Shown here piece after piece: positions 1-7,228 of a stretch of 64,000 nucleotides of DNA. Position numbers and translations under genes: made by a program. The notes below the pieces were generated by a model. That model ran no database searches and was not told where the DNA came from. It saw nothing but the letters and a program-made list of their open reading frames with translations. Each line of letters starts with the position of its first letter. Position 1 is the first letter of the stretch. The stretch comes from Frankia nepalensis (lineage in GTDB: Bacteria; Actinomycetota; Actinomycetes; Frankiales; Frankiaceae): positions 1 through 64,000 of the forward strand of contig NZ_JADWYU010000093.1 of NCBI RefSeq assembly GCF_016786325.1. The letters are read 5' to 3'.

Positions 1-140
1 CGCTCGGCGGCCATGTTCGCCACGCCCAGGTCGCGAGCCCGCTTCGCGACCACTCTGGCGAGCTTCTGGTACGACCAACCCCGCTGGGCGCGGACGAAGG
101 CCAAGGGGTGGGTGCAGGCCTGAGCGTTCTCCGTCAGCAT
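1..140 (-). CDS. Regulatory protein, N-terminal fragment (cut by window edge)
   Basis: The minus strand reads an ATG at 140 that runs open to the window edge, giving about 46 residues. The translation contains the segment HPLAFVRAQRGWSYQKLA followed by an Arg/Ala-rich helix. This is the usual opening of a large actinobacterial family of XRE-like regulatory proteins with a helix-turn-helix at the extreme N terminus and often TPR repeats behind it. A purine-rich GAGGAG lies about eight bases upstream of the ATG and supports the start. The rest of the gene is outside the window, so the ligand, target and full domain set cannot be seen. The family assignment is by resemblance only. Confidence 0.55.
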   Translation of the reverse strand, partial: MLTENAQACTHPLAFVRAQRGWSYQKLARVVAKRARDLGVANMAAE

Positions 141-688
141 CGACGATCTCCTCGGTTCGCGTGCACGTATCCGCGAGAGCGGTCTGGCCACCGGAACGGG
201 CAGGGCATCCTTGGCCTGTCCGCTCCGCGACCACCCGCCGCTCAGGACTCCGGACCCGCGAGCCCCCAAGACCGCCGACGGTCGCTGCCTGCCGCCCGAT
301 GGACGTTTCGTAGGCGCATGGCAACGCTATGTCGCGACATCTGCTATCGATAGCGCTGAGCGTCGTGCGATGCGTGCATTCGCGGCACGGGGTGACCACT
401 CAAGGGCGTGATTGCACATCCCGCGCGTCATCGGGGACCAGGCGCCCGAAACCTCCTGGAACCCACCATGCATGGGTTGACCAGGCAGAACAGCGGCGTG
501 GCCGGCGGCCTCGGCGCGGAGTCGGTGAACCCGCGGGGGGCGTGCGGTCGATGGTCCCGATCGCACAGGGTCGAAAGACCGCCTTGACCGTGGGTTCCGC
601 GCGACCGGCGCTGGTGGACCACGAAGGAGCCACCATGGCGCCTCCGGCCCTCATCGATCGCGAGAGCCGGCCGGTTACCGCGGGAGGG
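141..688. other. Intergenic region without a convincing gene
   Basis: This stretch separates the regulator fragment from the end of the YgfZ-type gene. Open frames here have unbiased third positions and no family resemblance. The only clear structure is the pair of palindromes at 329-354, annotated separately. Confidence 0.6.
329..354. promoter_or_regulatory. Two adjacent 12-bp perfect palindromes, possible operators
   Basis: ATGTCGCGACAT at 329-340 and GCTATCGATAGC at 343-354 are each perfectly self-complementary and their centres are 14 bp apart. They lie about 190 bp upstream of the regulator start at 140. Closely spaced dyads with different sequences suit two dimeric regulators or a composite operator. 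No binding protein is identified. Confidence 0.35.
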
Positions 689-1867
689 TTACCGCAGGAG
701 ACGGCCCGCCGGGCGATCGGGGCGGACCGGCCCGGAATCGGGGTCGATCCGGGCGGCGACCTCGTGACCGTCCAGGTCCGCGGTGACGAGAGCGGCATCG
801 TCCGGCACCGCGCGCTTGAGCATCGCCAGCGCGATGGGGCCGAGTTCGGCGTGCATCCGTGACGAGCCGACGAAGCCGACCTGGCGGCCGGCGGCCGTCA
901 CCGGCGAGCCAGGCGCGGCAACCGCCCCGTCCAGGTGCAGCAGCACCAGCCGGCGCGGCGGGCGCCCCAGGTTGTGCACCCGGGCGACGGTCTCCTGGCC
1001 GCGGTAGCAGCCCTTGTCCAGGTGCACCGCGGCGGTGAGCCAGCCGACCTCGTGCGGGATCGTCCGGTGGTCGGTGTCGGCTCCGAGCCGGGGGCGGTGG
1101 GCGGCGATCCGGTCGGCCTCGAAGGCGTCGATGCCCGCGGGCTCGACGCCGGCGACGCGCAGCCGGTCGACGACGGTGGACAGCCGCGCCCGCTCGACCA
1201 GCAGGTCCACGCCGTAGGGCATCCGCCGGGCCAGCACCGCCGGGTCGAGCCGGGCCAGCGGGTAGCGCCCGGCCTCCTCCGGCAGGCCGCCCGCGGCCTC
1301 CGCCGGCGGCGCGGACCAGCCGGCCGGCACCTCGTCCGCCCCGCCGCCGAGCGCGTCCGCGACCGCCTCGGCGGCGCGCGGCCCGAGGACCGACAGCACG
1401 GCGGTGGTCGCCGTCACGTCGGCCGGCTCGACGCGCAGCAGGAAACGCATCGACTCCAGGAAGGCGACGAGCCCCGCCGCGCCACCCGGCTCGACGTCGA
1501 TCCACGTGGCCGCGCCGTCGTCGGCGATCACCAGGTGGTGCTCGACGTGGCCGTGCGGGGACAGCAGCAGCGCCTCGGTGCCGCGCATCGGGCGCAGCGC
1601 GCTCAGGTGCTGCGAGGCCAGGTTGTGCAGCCAGCTCAGCCGGTCGGGGCCGCCGACCCGCGCGACGCCCCGGTGCGAGCGGTCCACCACGGCCGCGCCG
1701 GCGGCGGCCCGGCGCTGCTCGCGCAGCGGGTCGCCGTAGTGCGCGGCCACGCCGGCGTCCGGCCCCTCGGCGGGGACCGCGCCGGGCAGGTCCAGCAGCG
1801 GCGACCGGTAGCCCGGGACCGGCGCGTCGGCGGGGACCGTGCTGTCGGCGGAAGCGGAGGCGCTCAT
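689..1867 (-). CDS. ygfZ: Folate-binding protein YgfZ / GcvT-like
   Basis: The roughly 392-residue product carries the family signature KGCYRGQE in its second half, followed by a segment rich in Arg and Leu that continues the GcvT-like C-terminal barrel. YgfZ proteins bind tetrahydrofolate and support repair or assembly of certain Fe-S clusters; they resemble the aminomethyltransferase GcvT but are not glycine cleavage enzymes. The gene follows fur on the same strand with its start region overlapping the fur stop, so the two are probably co-transcribed and translationally coupled. ATG at 1867, GTG at 1873 and TTG at 1879 are all in frame; a GAGGG just before 1879 favours GTG or ATG. An Ala-rich N terminus precedes the core. 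Confidence 0.85.
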   Translation of the reverse strand: MSASASADSTVPADAPVPGYRSPLLDLPGAVPAEGPDAGVAAHYGDPLREQRRAAAGAAVVDRSHRGVARVGGPDRLSWLHNLASQHLSALRPMRGTEALLLSPHGHVEHHLVIADDGAATWIDVEPGGAAGLVAFLESMRFLLRVEPADVTATTAVLSVLGPRAAEAVADALGGGADEVPAGWSAPPAEAAGGLPEEAGRYPLARLDPAVLARRMPYGVDLLVERARLSTVVDRLRVAGVEPAGIDAFEADRIAAHRPRLGADTDHRTIPHEVGWLTAAVHLDKGCYRGQETVARVHNLGRPPRRLVLLHLDGAVAAPGSPVTAAGRQVGFVGSSRMHAELGPIALAMLKRAVPDDAALVTADLDGHEVAARIDPDSGPVRPDRPAGRLLR

Positions 1868-1875
1868 GTGCACAG

Positions 1876-2349
1876 TCAACCCTCGGAACGCGCGGAACAG
1901 TCCGCGCAGCGGCCGGCGAGCGCGACGTGGTCGACGTTCACCGTGAATCCCAGCTCCTCGCGCAGCGCGTCGACCACGGCCGCGAGCCGGTCGGGAGAGA
2001 TCTCGCTGATCGACCCGCAGCCGCCGCAGACCAGGTGGATGTGCCGGTCCCCGCCGGTGATGTGGTAGGTCGGCGCGCCGTGGGAGAGGTGGGCGTGCGA
2101 GACCAGCCCGAGCTCCTCGAGCAGGTCGAGCGTGCGGTAGACGGTCGAGATGTTCACGCCCGTCGCGGTCCGGCGCACCTCGGTGACGATCGCCTCCGGG
2201 GTCGCGTGCCCGAGCCGATCCACCGCCTCCAGGACCAGCTGGCGCTGCGGCGTCAGTCGGTAGCCCCGGTCGCGCAGCCGGGACTGCCAGCCCTGCCGTT
2301 CGCCCGTCCCCGTGGGGACGGTCCGAGGCTCGTGGACGTCCGCCGTCAT
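1876..2349 (-). CDS. Fur-family metal-responsive repressor
   Basis: The 157-residue protein has the N-terminal winged helix (RDRGYRLTPQRQLVLEAV, then NISTVYRTLDLLEELGLV) and the Fur dimerisation domain with a histidine-rich segment (HITGGDRHIHLVCGGCG) plus a second CxxC near the C terminus (CADCS). These are the structural zinc cysteines of Fur, Zur and PerR proteins. Family members repress iron, zinc or peroxide genes when metal-bound; residues alone do not show which metal applies here. It heads a two-gene unit with ygfZ. A hexamer TAGACT on the minus strand ends only six bases before the ATG, so the message is probably leaderless. The next gene, pabC, is divergent. Confidence 0.88.
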   Translation of the reverse strand: MTADVHEPRTVPTGTGERQGWQSRLRDRGYRLTPQRQLVLEAVDRLGHATPEAIVTEVRRTATGVNISTVYRTLDLLEELGLVSHAHLSHGAPTYHITGGDRHIHLVCGGCGSISEISPDRLAAVVDALREELGFTVNVDHVALAGRCADCSARSEG

Positions 2350-2361
2350 ACGGTCAGTCTA
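2350..2361 (-). promoter_or_regulatory. Putative -10 element giving a leaderless fur transcript
   Basis: Read on the minus strand, TAGACT (2361-2356) is followed by six bases and the fur ATG at 2349. That spacing puts the transcription start on or beside the start codon, and no Shine-Dalgarno sequence is present. No good -35 element is visible. Confidence 0.4.
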
Positions 2362-2446
2362 GGCAAGCGATTTCACTCACAGTGCATGATCTTGCCCGCC
2401 CGGGCGTGGCGCCCGCGCCGGGCCCGGATCAGTCGGGAGGCGGCCG

Positions 2447-3445
2447 GTGGGGGACTCGGTGGTGGTCGTCTGGGACGGGGACCGTGCCGTGCCGCACGAC
2501 CCGGCCGCCCCGCTGCTACGGGCCGACGACGGTGCCGTGCTGCGCGGCGACGGGGTCTTCGAGACGCTGCGCGTCCACGACGGCCGGGTGTTCCTGCTCG
2601 ACGAGCACCTCACCCGGCTGGCCCGCTCGGCCGCCGCGCTCGCGCTCGCGGTGCCGCCGGCGCGGGCCTGGCGTGAGCTGGCGACCACGGCGGCCGAGCT
2701 GTTCCACGCGGGCCAGGCGAAGACCGGCGCCCGGGATGCCGGCTCGCGCGACGCCGGTGGCGATGCCAGTGGTGGTGACGATGCCAGTGCTGGTGGCGGT
2801 GCCAAGGCCGGTGCTGGTGCCAGCTGCTGGGACGGCCGGCTGCGGCTCACCGCTACCCGTGGCCCGGCCGGGGGCGCGCCGGTCGCGTACGCGCTCCTGG
2901 AGCCGGTGCCGGCCAGCGTCGAGGCGGCCCGGGCGCGCGGCGTCGACGCGTTGTCGCTCTCCCTCGGCGTGACGGCCGCCGGCCGCGGCGACGCGCCCTG
3001 GCTGCTCCCCGGCGCCAAGCACCTGTCCTACGCGGTGCCGATGGCGGCGCAGCGGTTCGCCGAGGCCGCCGGCGCCGGCGAGGCGCTGTGGGTGTCGACC
3101 GAGGGCGAGGTGCTGGAGGGCGCGACGTCGTCGCTGGTCGTGGTGCTCGACGGCCGGGCCTACACGCCGCCGACGGCCGAGCTGGGCCTGCTCGCCGGCA
3201 CGACGGTGGCGGCGCTTGCCCGGCTGGCCGAGAAGGCGGGCGTCCCCGGCGGCATCGGCGAACGGCGGCTCGGCGCCGACGAGCTGCGCGCCGCCGACGA
3301 GGCCATGTTCGTCTCCAGCATCCGTGGAGTGGCGCCGCTCGTCCGGCTCGACGGCGCCCCACTCGGCACCGGCGCCGTCGGCCCGCTCGGCGCCGCCCTG
3401 CGCGACCTGTTCGAACAGGCCGTGCACCGCGGCGGCCTGGACTGA
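2447..3445 (+). CDS. pabC: Aminodeoxychorismate lyase, class IV PLP aminotransferase fold
   Basis: The 332-residue product opens with the class IV pattern GDGVFETLRVHDGRVFLLDEHL and carries LLPGAKHLSYA, in which Lys191 is the likely PLP lysine, followed by GEVLEGATSSLVVV. PabC converts aminodeoxychorismate to p-aminobenzoate and pyruvate in folate synthesis. Branched-chain or D-amino-acid aminotransferases share the fold, so the substrate is inferred. GTG at 2447 is preceded by GGGAGG at about eight bases. Residues of roughly 100-125 are a Gly/Ala/Asp low-complexity insertion with unusually many GGT and GCC codons, absent from typical members. A folate role fits the nearby folate-binding YgfZ, although the genes are divergent. 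Confidence 0.75.
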   Translation: MGDSVVVVWDGDRAVPHDPAAPLLRADDGAVLRGDGVFETLRVHDGRVFLLDEHLTRLARSAAALALAVPPARAWRELATTAAELFHAGQAKTGARDAGSRDAGGDASGGDDASAGGGAKAGAGASCWDGRLRLTATRGPAGGAPVAYALLEPVPASVEAARARGVDALSLSLGVTAAGRGDAPWLLPGAKHLSYAVPMAAQRFAEAAGAGEALWVSTEGEVLEGATSSLVVVLDGRAYTPPTAELGLLAGTTVAALARLAEKAGVPGGIGERRLGADELRAADEAMFVSSIRGVAPLVRLDGAPLGTGAVGPLGAALRDLFEQAVHRGGLD

Positions 3446-3529
3446 CCGGCCCGACCCGCGCGAACGGGGTCACATCGCCTGTGGGACAGCGTGTTCGTGA
3501 CCGCGCCGACGGTGAGTCGCAAAAACCCG

Positions 3530-3559
3530 TTGCCGTCCCGGGCCGGGCGCGCGTAGCGT
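3530..3559 (+). promoter_or_regulatory. Sigma70-like promoter for the structured RNA
   Basis: TTGCCG at 3530-3535 and TAGCGT at 3554-3559 are separated by 18 bases. The expected start point near 3566 lies just before the long anti-Shine-Dalgarno complement, so the small RNA would have its own promoter rather than depend on read-through from pabC. Confidence 0.5.
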
Positions 3560-3565
3560 CGTCGG

Positions 3566-3775
3566 TACACGAGAAGGGAGGTGGTCCAAAGTTGTGTAGT
3601 GATTGGACTCGTGAGGTGACTGTCAGCTAGAGCCGGTCTCCGTGGTACCACCTCCGGGTGTCCCCTGCGGGGCACTGGCCGGCGAGTACCAGGCAGTCAC
3701 CGGTCCCCCGGGCGCCGTCGTAAGTCCCGACGGCCCACGTCTCACGGAGGCGTGGAAGTGCCCGGGGGTTTCTAG
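3566..3775 (+). ncRNA. Candidate structured regulatory RNA with extended 16S rRNA complementarity
   Basis: Positions 3572-3588 can pair with 17 consecutive bases of the conserved 16S rRNA 3' end; the two differences from a perfect complement are both G-U pairs. A 12-codon ORF starts ten bases behind the core. Perfect helices can form between 3577-3585 and 3647-3655 (this would hide the Shine-Dalgarno), 3615-3622 and 3694-3701, 3638-3644 and 3743-3749, 3658-3665 and 3669-3675 (with a bulge), 3705-3713 and 3760-3768, and 3715-3720 and 3728-3733. Several exclude each other, which suggests a switch. The 3705/3760 helix is followed by GTTTCTAGTTT and could end the transcript 100 bases before gpmA. 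No known RNA family was recognised. Confidence 0.55.
3592..3630 (+). CDS. 12-codon small ORF / leader peptide inside the structured RNA
   Basis: A TTG at 3592 opens the peptide MCSDWTREVTVS and stops with TAG at 3630. Its Shine-Dalgarno region is exceptionally long (3572-3588) and correctly spaced, ten bases from GGAGG to TTG. A start-stop alternative, GTG-TAG at 3594-3599, overlaps it in another frame. The coding bases form the 5' arms of one of the alternative helices, so ribosome passage would change the RNA fold. A leader or sensor role is therefore more likely than a functional peptide, but this is inference. Confidence 0.45.
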   Translation: MCSDWTREVTVS

Positions 3776-3878
3776 TTTCCGGACGCGATCGGGCGGCTCC
3801 GCGGAGCGCGAGCGGGGATCGATCCACCGGCTCCGCCGAGTGGCCCAGACGCCGGCTCACCCGTGACAGGATCGGGGC

Positions 3879-4616
3879 ATGCCCACCCTCGTCCTGCTCC
3901 GCCACGGCGAAAGCACCTGGAACCAGAAGAACCTGTTCACCGGCTGGGTGGACGTCGACCTGTCCGAGAAGGGCGTCAAGGAGGCCACCCGCGGCGGCGA
4001 GCTGCTGCGCGAGGCCGGCGTCCTCCCGGACGTCGTGCACACGTCCCTGATGACCCGGGCGATCCGCACGTCCCTGCTGGCCCTCGACGCCGCCGGGCGG
4101 ATCTGGATCCCGGTGCGGCGCAACTGGCGGCTCAACGAGCGGCACTATGGCGGCCTACAGGGCCTGGACAAGGCCGAGACGCTGCAGAAATACGGCGAGG
4201 AGCAGTTCATGCTCTGGCGCCGCTCCTACGACACCCCGCCGCCGGAGATCGCCGAGGGCCAGGAGAGCGGGGTCGACGAGCGCTACGCCGACCTCGCGCC
4301 CGACCTGATCCCGAAGACCGAGTGCCTCAAGGACGTCGTCGTCCGGATGCTGCCGTACTGGTACGACGCGATCGTGCCGGACCTGCGGGCCGGGCGCACC
4401 GTGCTGGTCGCCGCGCACGGCAACTCGCTGCGCGCGCTGGTCAAGCACCTCGACGGCATCAGTGACGCCGACATCGCGGGTCTCAACATCCCCACCGGCA
4501 TCCCGCTGCGCTACGAGCTCGACGACGACCTGAGGGTCATCTCCTCCGCCTACCTCGACCCCGACGCCGCCGAACTCGCCGCCGCGGCCGTAGCCGCCCA
4601 GGGCAAGAAGAAATAG
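3879..4616 (+). CDS. gpmA: 2,3-bisphosphoglycerate-dependent phosphoglycerate mutase
   Basis: This 245-residue glycolytic enzyme interconverts 3- and 2-phosphoglycerate. The N terminus has [20 protein letters not shown] with the phospho-accepting His9, and the second active-site histidine lies in [21 protein letters not shown]-type C-terminal residues ([12 protein letters not shown]) and the overall length match the dPGM family, not the broader histidine phosphatases. It is followed by a strong terminator and so forms its own unit. In mycobacteria the same gene sits directly ahead of senX3-regX3, and that neighbourhood is kept here. The structured RNA upstream may control it. Confidence 0.95.
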   Translation: MPTLVLLRHGESTWNQKNLFTGWVDVDLSEKGVKEATRGGELLREAGVLPDVVHTSLMTRAIRTSLLALDAAGRIWIPVRRNWRLNERHYGGLQGLDKAETLQKYGEEQFMLWRRSYDTPPPEIAEGQESGVDERYADLAPDLIPKTECLKDVVVRMLPYWYDAIVPDLRAGRTVLVAAHGNSLRALVKHLDGISDADIAGLNIPTGIPLRYELDDDLRVISSAYLDPDAAELAAAAVAAQGKKK

Positions 4617-4662
4617 GAGCGGCCGGCGGGCTGGGGCGTGAGCCCGGCCCCGAGATCGGGCA

Positions 4663-4874
4663 GGCCCGGCCCCGGACCTCCGGAGCCGGGCCCGGCAACG
4701 TCGGGCGCCCAGCGTCCGACGGCCGGTGGTGAGGCGCTCTCAGCGTGCCTGGGCCCAGAACGGGTGCCTTTTTCCGCGAACCCGGCCATGATCCTGGCCT
4801 CGGATGGGGCCGGCCCCGGACTTCGGGGCCAGCCCGGCACCAGAGATGTCGGGCGCTCAGCGCCCGACGGACGG
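4663..4874. repeat. Imperfect 65-bp direct duplication behind gpmA
   Basis: Positions 4663-4726 and 4808-4874 are imperfect copies of one another: both start with GGCC(C/G)GGCCCCGGAC, and both end in a GTCGGGCGC/GCGCCCGAC-type hairpin followed by GGCCGG or GGACGG. They fill most of the gap between gpmA and the main terminator and may be decayed or auxiliary terminators. Confidence 0.5.
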
Positions 4875-4924
4875 ACCGCGAGCGGCGCGCTCAGCGCGCC
4901 TTCGAGCGGTCCGTCCTTATTTTT
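4869..4924 (+). terminator. Strong bipartite intrinsic terminator of gpmA
   Basis: GGACGGACCGC (4869-4879) pairs perfectly with GCGGTCCGTCC (4906-4916), and an inner perfect hairpin GGCGCGC-TCA-GCGCGCC lies between the arms. TTATTTTT follows on the plus strand. The uridine tract overlaps the stop codon of the convergent phoU gene. Confidence 0.85.
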
Positions 4925-5555
4925 CGCCCGTGACGAGGTAGATGACGCGGCGGGCGACCGAGACGGCGTGGTCGGCGTAGCGCTCGTAGTAGCGGCCGCA
5001 CAGGGTGATGTCGATCGCGGCCTCCATGCCGTGCGACCAGGGCTTCTCCAGCAGGACGCGGAACAGCTGCCGGTGCAGGTGGTCCATCGCGTCGTCGTCG
5101 GCCTCGATCTCGGAGGCGAGCTCGGTGTCCCGGCTCGCGACCACCGAGCCGGCCTTGGCGACGATCCGCTGCGCCACCTGGCCCATCTCCGTCAGGGTGC
5201 CGGTCAGCTCCGGCGGGACGGCCTTGCCTGGGTAGCGGCGGCGGGCAACCTTCGCGACGTGCAGGGCGAGGTCGCCCATCCGCTCGAGGTCGGCCACGAT
5301 CCGCAGGGTCGTGACGATGACGCGCGCGTCGGTCGCGACCGGCGACTGCCGCGTCAGGACGTCGAAGGCGCGCTCCTCGATCTCGTCGCGCAGCAGGTCG
5401 ACGGTCGCGTCGCCGGTGATGACCTGCTCGGCGAGCTGAAGGTCGGCGTCGAGCAGCGCTGTCGTCGCCCGGGCCATGGCCGAGGCGACCAGGCTGGTCA
5501 TCTCGACGAGAGAAGCCGTGATGCCGTCGAGCTCCTCGTGGAAGACTTCCCGCAC
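4917..5555 (-). CDS. phoU: Phosphate uptake regulator PhoU
   Basis: The 212-residue, mostly helical protein begins VREVFHEELDGI and contains two PhoU repeats with the metal-binding type motifs DLERMGDLALHVAKVA and CGRYYERYADHAVSVARRV. PhoU represses the phosphate regulon and restrains the Pst transporter when phosphate is plentiful, acting through the PhoR/SenX3-type kinase. GTG at 5555 is chosen because AGGAG lies eight bases upstream; a longer frame to 5639 has no ribosome site. It is divergent from senX3-regX3, the phosphate-sensing two-component pair, and they share an intergenic region with PHO-box-like repeats. Confidence 0.93.
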   Translation of the reverse strand: MREVFHEELDGITASLVEMTSLVASAMARATTALLDADLQLAEQVITGDATVDLLRDEIEERAFDVLTRQSPVATDARVIVTTLRIVADLERMGDLALHVAKVARRRYPGKAVPPELTGTLTEMGQVAQRIVAKAGSVVASRDTELASEIEADDDAMDHLHRQLFRVLLEKPWSHGMEAAIDITLCGRYYERYADHAVSVARRVIYLVTGEK

Positions 5556-5719
5556 GGGCGGACTCCTGTTCTGTGTGCCGTTGTGGCCAAGCTGGTCCCG
5601 GCGCCTCGCCACCGTTGGCTGAGACGTCCTGGCCGTCATGAGGCCCGGCCCTGGGATCCTCCGACCCTAGAGTGCTGGTCTTTGGATGGATCGACGATGC
5701 GGTGACCCCTTCGCGCACT

Positions 5720-5752
5720 GGTGAACGGAGACGTTAGTGGGGATGAACACCT
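5720..5752. promoter_or_regulatory. PHO-box-like 11-bp repeats between phoU and senX3
   Basis: Three 11-base units run in register: GGTGAACGGAG, ACGTTAGTGGG and GATGAACACCT. The outer two contain TGAAC, the reverse of the GTTCA core of actinobacterial PhoP/RegX3 boxes, which are built from 11-bp direct repeats. The site is in the divergent phoU-senX3 promoter region, as expected for autoregulation. The middle unit matches poorly. Confidence 0.45.
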
Positions 5753-5931
5753 GGCGACGAACGTCGGAGTAGACCCGCTAGCCGACCCGCGGCCGGCTGG
5801 AAGACACCTAGCATTCGGCGCGTGGGCGACAGGTCGGTGAATGACGTGACAAGGATGCTACGGCGCGCAGTTTCGTTCATCCTGGCCTGCCCTGCCGCCG
5901 CGAGCGCGGGCCCACCGGCGGCGGTGCCCGG

Positions 5932-7185
5932 ATGAGCAACCCGGACGCCTCGCCGGCCGAGCCGGCGCGGACGGCGGAGCAGCGGCGGTCGTGGCGGCGG
6001 CCCTCCGTCGCCCAGTCGGACGAGACCGGGCTGTCGTTGCCCGCGAAGCACCTGCGCCGGCTGGTGTCCGCGCTGCCGTCCGGTGTGCTGGTGCTGACCG
6101 CGGACGACGAGGTGACGCTCGCCAACCCGGCCGCGCGGGCGATGGGGCTGGTCGCGGGCCGAGAGGTCACCGTCCAGGCCGTGCTGGACCTTGCCCGGCG
6201 CACCAGGGAGGCCGGCGTCAGCCTGGACGGTGAGCTGGACCTGCCGCCGGTGCCGGTGGCGCCGCTCACCCGGCCGCGCCCCGACCAGGAGGTCCTCGCG
6301 GTTCGGGCCAGGACCCGGCCGCTGGGCGCGGGTGGCCTCGTCGCCGTGATCCTGGACGACGTCACCGAGTCGCGCCGGGTCGAGGCCGTCCGGCGTGACT
6401 TCGTCGCCAACGTGAGCCACGAGCTCAAGACGCCGGTCGGCGCGCTGCACGTGCTCGCCGAGGCCGTGCAGGCGGCAAGCGACGACCCGGTCGCGGTCCG
6501 GCGGTTCGCCGACCGGATGACCCACGAGTCCGCCCGGCTGGCCCGGCTGGTCCAGGAGATCATCCATCTGTCCCGGCTGCAGGGAGCCGAGCCGCGGCCG
6601 CTGCCGCGGCCCGTCCCGGTGGGCAACGTGCTGGCCGAGGCGGTCGACCGTAACCGGCTGGCGGCGCAGGCGGCCGGCATCTCGGTGGCGGTGATCGGGA
6701 ACACCGACGCCGGTGTCCTCGGCGACGAGTCCCAGCTGGTGACCGCCGTGGCCAACCTGCTCGAGAACGCGGTGAACTACTCGCCACGCGGCACGCGGGT
6801 CGGGCTGGGGGTGCGCGGAGTCGGCGACACGGTGGAGATCTCGGTCACCGACGAGGGCATCGGCATCGCGGAGAAGGACCTCGAGCGGGTCTTCGAGCGT
6901 TTCTACCGGGCCGACCCGGCCCGCTCCCGGCAGACCGGTGGCACGGGGCTCGGGCTCGCGATCGTCAAGCACATCGTGACCAACCACGGCGGCTCGGTCG
7001 GGGTGTGGAGCTCGGAGGGTGCCGGCTCGACCTTCACCCTGCGCCTGCCGGCCTACTGGGAGGACCCTGGAGAGCAGGCAGAGCCGCCGGACCCTGACGT
7101 GGAGGGGGCCGATCCAGGGGAGGGCATCCCTGGCACGGGCGCGTGGCCGATGGCGCGCGACGGCCAGACTCCCGCCGGTTCGTGA
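5932..7185 (+). CDS. senX3: Phosphate-responsive sensor histidine kinase SenX3-like
   Basis: The 417-residue kinase has a PAS-like region (about residues 40-150), a HisKA domain with FVANVSHELKTPVGAL (phospho-acceptor His163), and a HATPase domain with the N box NLLENAVNYS, DEGIGIAEKDLERVFERFYR and GTGLGLAIVKHIV. It would phosphorylate RegX3 when phosphate is scarce. Unlike mycobacterial SenX3, no membrane segment precedes the PAS domain; the frame upstream of the ATG stays open only to 5845 and holds no start. A 26-codon ORF in another frame (5855-5935), with a hydrophobic core, ends in an ATGA overlap with this start. regX3 follows after 43 bases. Confidence 0.9.
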   Translation: MSNPDASPAEPARTAEQRRSWRRPSVAQSDETGLSLPAKHLRRLVSALPSGVLVLTADDEVTLANPAARAMGLVAGREVTVQAVLDLARRTREAGVSLDGELDLPPVPVAPLTRPRPDQEVLAVRARTRPLGAGGLVAVILDDVTESRRVEAVRRDFVANVSHELKTPVGALHVLAEAVQAASDDPVAVRRFADRMTHESARLARLVQEIIHLSRLQGAEPRPLPRPVPVGNVLAEAVDRNRLAAQAAGISVAVIGNTDAGVLGDESQLVTAVANLLENAVNYSPRGTRVGLGVRGVGDTVEISVTDEGIGIAEKDLERVFERFYRADPARSRQTGGTGLGLAIVKHIVTNHGGSVGVWSSEGAGSTFTLRLPAYWEDPGEQAEPPDPDVEGADPGEGIPGTGAWPMARDGQTPAGS

Positions 7186-7228
7186 GACGACCAGACTCTC
7201 GACGATTCGTGAAAGGAAGAGTGACCGG

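Noticed and set aside
3572-3588. Match to the 16S rRNA end considered as part of an rRNA gene
   Set aside because: It is the complement of the rRNA tail, only 17 bases long and without any other rRNA sequence.
5855-5935. 26-codon hydrophobic mini-ORF listed as a gene
   Set aside because: No spaced Shine-Dalgarno sequence and no evidence of conservation; kept only as a finding.
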